A DNA stretch of 6,875 nucleotides from TMED23 sp964639965 (GTDB taxonomy: Bacteria; Pseudomonadota; Alphaproteobacteria; Rhodospirillales; UBA2165): positions 1-6,875 of the forward strand of contig CAZXGI010000109.1 of assembly GCA_964639965.1 (NCBI GenBank), read 5' to 3'. Below are positions 5,813 to 6,875 of the stretch, one piece after another; the stretch's first letter is position 1; each line of letters begins with the position of its first letter. The notes beneath the pieces are model-generated. The model was not told where the DNA came from, made no database searches, and worked only from the letters and a program-made list of their open reading frames with translations. The position numbers were made by a program, and so were the translations under genes.

Positions 5813-6238
5813 ATGAGTAATGATGAAGGTATAGAAGATTTAGACCAGTTGAAAATACGGCACGCTCCAGGTTCAAGGAAAGCCTCTTTTGCCGAGGGAG
5901 ACCACATTTTCCGAGAGGGTGAACCCGGTGATACGGCCTTTGTTGTGTTGAGTGGGAAGGTTGAGATATCACGAAAAGTCGATGGCAAAGTTATAACTAT
6001 TGGAACAGTTAATGTTGGTGGTATGTTTGGCGAGATGGCATTAATTGATGATCTTGAAAGAATGGCAACAGCGCGCGTGCTTGAGGGGACGTCGGAAGTA
6101 TTGGTAATTTCACGCAGAGTATTTGAAGCTAAGTTAGAAAGTGTTGATCCATTTCAGCGTGCTTTAATTGGCATTCTAACTAAACATGTTCGGACTTTGG
6201 CTAATAAATTAAGTAAGCTTGAGACCCAAGTTTCTTAA
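5813..6238 (+). CDS. Single-domain cyclic nucleotide-binding protein
   Basis: The 141-residue protein is essentially one cNMP-binding domain of the CRP/PKA-regulatory type. FAEGDHIFREGEPGDTAFVVLSGKVEI (26-52) is the first half of the beta-roll, with the usual glycine turns. The phosphate-binding cassette is GGMFGEMALIDDLERMATARV (69-89), with Gly73/Glu74 for the ribose, Arg83 for the cyclic phosphate and Ala85-Thr86 after it, so ligand binding looks intact. Residues 102-140 form a likely C-terminal helix. There is no helix-turn-helix domain after it and no kinase, cyclase or channel domain, so it is not a CRP-type regulator by itself; it may act by binding a partner. The ribosome site is poor (an AAGAAA about 13 bases upstream). 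It lies 80 bp after the propeller gene in the same direction and is convergent with the exported-protein gene. Binding of cAMP rather than cGMP (Thr86 slightly favours neither firmly) is not decided. Confidence 0.9.
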   Translation: MSNDEGIEDLDQLKIRHAPGSRKASFAEGDHIFREGEPGDTAFVVLSGKVEISRKVDGKVITIGTVNVGGMFGEMALIDDLERMATARVLEGTSEVLVISRRVFEAKLESVDPFQRALIGILTKHVRTLANKLSKLETQVS

Positions 6239-6294
6239 CCAATATTAAAAATTAGGTCTATAAGGCGGCGTAAAAATCTGATTTTGATAGAGAG

Positions 6295-6324
6295 GTGATT
6301 AATTATTTCATTATGTGATTAATC
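6295..6324. repeat. Direct/inverted repeat in the convergent gap
   Basis: GTGATTAAT occurs at 6295-6303 and again at 6315-6323. Because ATTAAT is itself palindromic, GATTAAT (6297-6303) also pairs with ATTAATC (6318-6324) over a 14-base loop. The right copy covers the stop codon of the minus-strand gene. It might help end transcription from both sides, but there is no T-run and the stem is nearly all A:T. Confidence 0.3.
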
Positions 6325-6843
6325 GTCTTTTGTTTTATCTCCAGATGACTTTCTACCCGATTGGTGGGCTAAAAATTTTTTTAGGCACGGCTCATTTTTA
6401 GGGCCAAAATAACGAATTTGATTTTGAAAGGTTCCGTCCTTTTCTCTTATTTTTGCTACAATATTGAAGTGATTAGATACCCAAAACGCCGTTTTTTTTC
6501 TTATTTTTGGTGTGCCGTATTTCTTCTTAAAGTTTTTTAAGATTTCATTATGGCTAGCTGAAGCAGCGCTTTGCGAGCGAATATGGCTCCGCCATGTTAT
6601 TATTTGCAAGCCGTAATTGTCACAAATCTCTGCTTTTATTTCTTCGGTGTCATCTGGGCGATCAGCGGTTTTTAGTTTGACGGATCGAACATTGCCGCGA
6701 CGTTGAATAGTTTTATGTTTACTGGTCTGAAATTTTTGCCCAAACTGTACACCAAAGGGTGGCTCGCCAAATTCGTTACTCATTACAGGATATGAGTTCA
6801 AAACCAATACAATAAAAATTATTAACGTTAAGCTGTGTTTCAT
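6319..6843 (-). CDS. Small exported protein of unknown function
   Basis: I do not recognise a named family. The 174-residue product starts with a Sec-type signal peptide: basic Lys2, a hydrophobic core at about residues 5-17 (LTLIIFIVLVLNS) and a likely cut after PVMS at residue 22, with Val and Ser at -3 and -1, so it is probably periplasmic. The mature part opens with FGEPPFGVQFGQKF and has two cysteines, Cys74 (EICDNYG) and Cys153 (NEPCLKKF), which could form a disulfide. ILKNFKKKYGTPKIRKKTAFW (101-121) followed by alternating strands resembles the L-x-x-x-YG-x-P segment seen in several small periplasmic proteins of unknown function. The tail from residue 160 is polar and charged (GRKSSGDKTKDD) and probably disordered. 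The start is chosen for the signal peptide; no Shine-Dalgarno sequence is visible and the frame stays open to the right edge. Its promoter lies outside the window. Confidence 0.75.
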   Translation of the reverse strand: MKHSLTLIIFIVLVLNSYPVMSNEFGEPPFGVQFGQKFQTSKHKTIQRRGNVRSVKLKTADRPDDTEEIKAEICDNYGLQIITWRSHIRSQSAASASHNEILKNFKKKYGTPKIRKKTAFWVSNHFNIVAKIREKDGTFQNQIRYFGPKNEPCLKKFLAHQSGRKSSGDKTKDD

Positions 6844-6875
6844 ATTAATGGTTAATTGGTTTGAATGATAAGAAA

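Noticed and set aside
5813..6238. CRP/FNR-type transcription factor
   Set aside because: The protein stops after the cNMP domain's C-terminal helix and has no DNA-binding helix-turn-helix region.
1..6875. Search for CRISPR repeats, IS ends, att sites, toxin-antitoxin pairs, tRNA or rRNA genes
   Set aside because: No regularly spaced repeats, transposase or integrase motifs, tRNA-like folds, rRNA-like sequence or paired small toxin/antitoxin frames were seen.

Overview
The window looks like chromosomal DNA of an AT-rich, probably marine alphaproteobacterium. The protein sequences point that way: the metallo-beta-lactamase-fold hydrolase has the alphaproteobacterial form of the LACTB2-like family (NNPGPYTFKGTGTY, HTHIDHSPAA, PGDHVMGWST), NadC ends in the SVGRLTHSAPA form, and a stand-alone cNMP-binding domain carries GEMALID/RMATA. 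Codons are biased to A/T throughout, and no stretch stands out as foreign. The taxonomic placement is inference from remembered family sequences, not from a search. I see no rRNA, tRNA, CRISPR array, transposase, integrase or attachment site.

Layout: (1) 2-922, plus strand, the 3' part of a permease gene of an FbpB-type iron(III) ABC transporter, cut by the left edge. (2) 953-1810, minus strand, nadC, convergent with the permease across a 30-bp gap. (3) 1811-2131, a 321-bp divergent spacer between nadC and the hydrolase. It holds one 38-codon ORF with a good Shine-Dalgarno sequence and a weak promoter/dyad candidate. (4) 2132-3046, plus strand, the LACTB2-like hydrolase with its C-terminal winged-helix region. 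(5) 3234-4569, plus strand, a two-gene unit: a CgeB-like glycosyltransferase candidate followed 4 bp later by a hotdog-fold acyl-CoA thioesterase, closed by a plausible intrinsic terminator. (6) 4653-5732, plus strand, an arylsulfotransferase-like six-bladed beta-propeller with no signal peptide. (7) 5813-6238, plus strand, a single-domain cyclic-nucleotide-binding protein. (8) 6319-6843, minus strand, a small exported protein of unknown function, convergent with the previous gene.

How the genes work together: NadC (NAD synthesis), the iron permease and the hydrolase are ordinary, separately transcribed functions. The five plus-strand genes from 2132 to 6238 point the same way, but only the glycosyltransferase/thioesterase pair is tightly coupled; the others are 80-190 bp apart and one gap carries a terminator. 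A joint pathway (sugar transfer, acyl-thioester hydrolysis, sulfuryl transfer, cNMP sensing) is therefore only a hypothesis. I did not find a clear new defence or mobile system. The most unusual items are the signal-less arylsulfotransferase-like propeller with six visible repeat units, its neighbour the effector-less cNMP-binding protein, and the candidate micro-protein in the nadC/hydrolase spacer.
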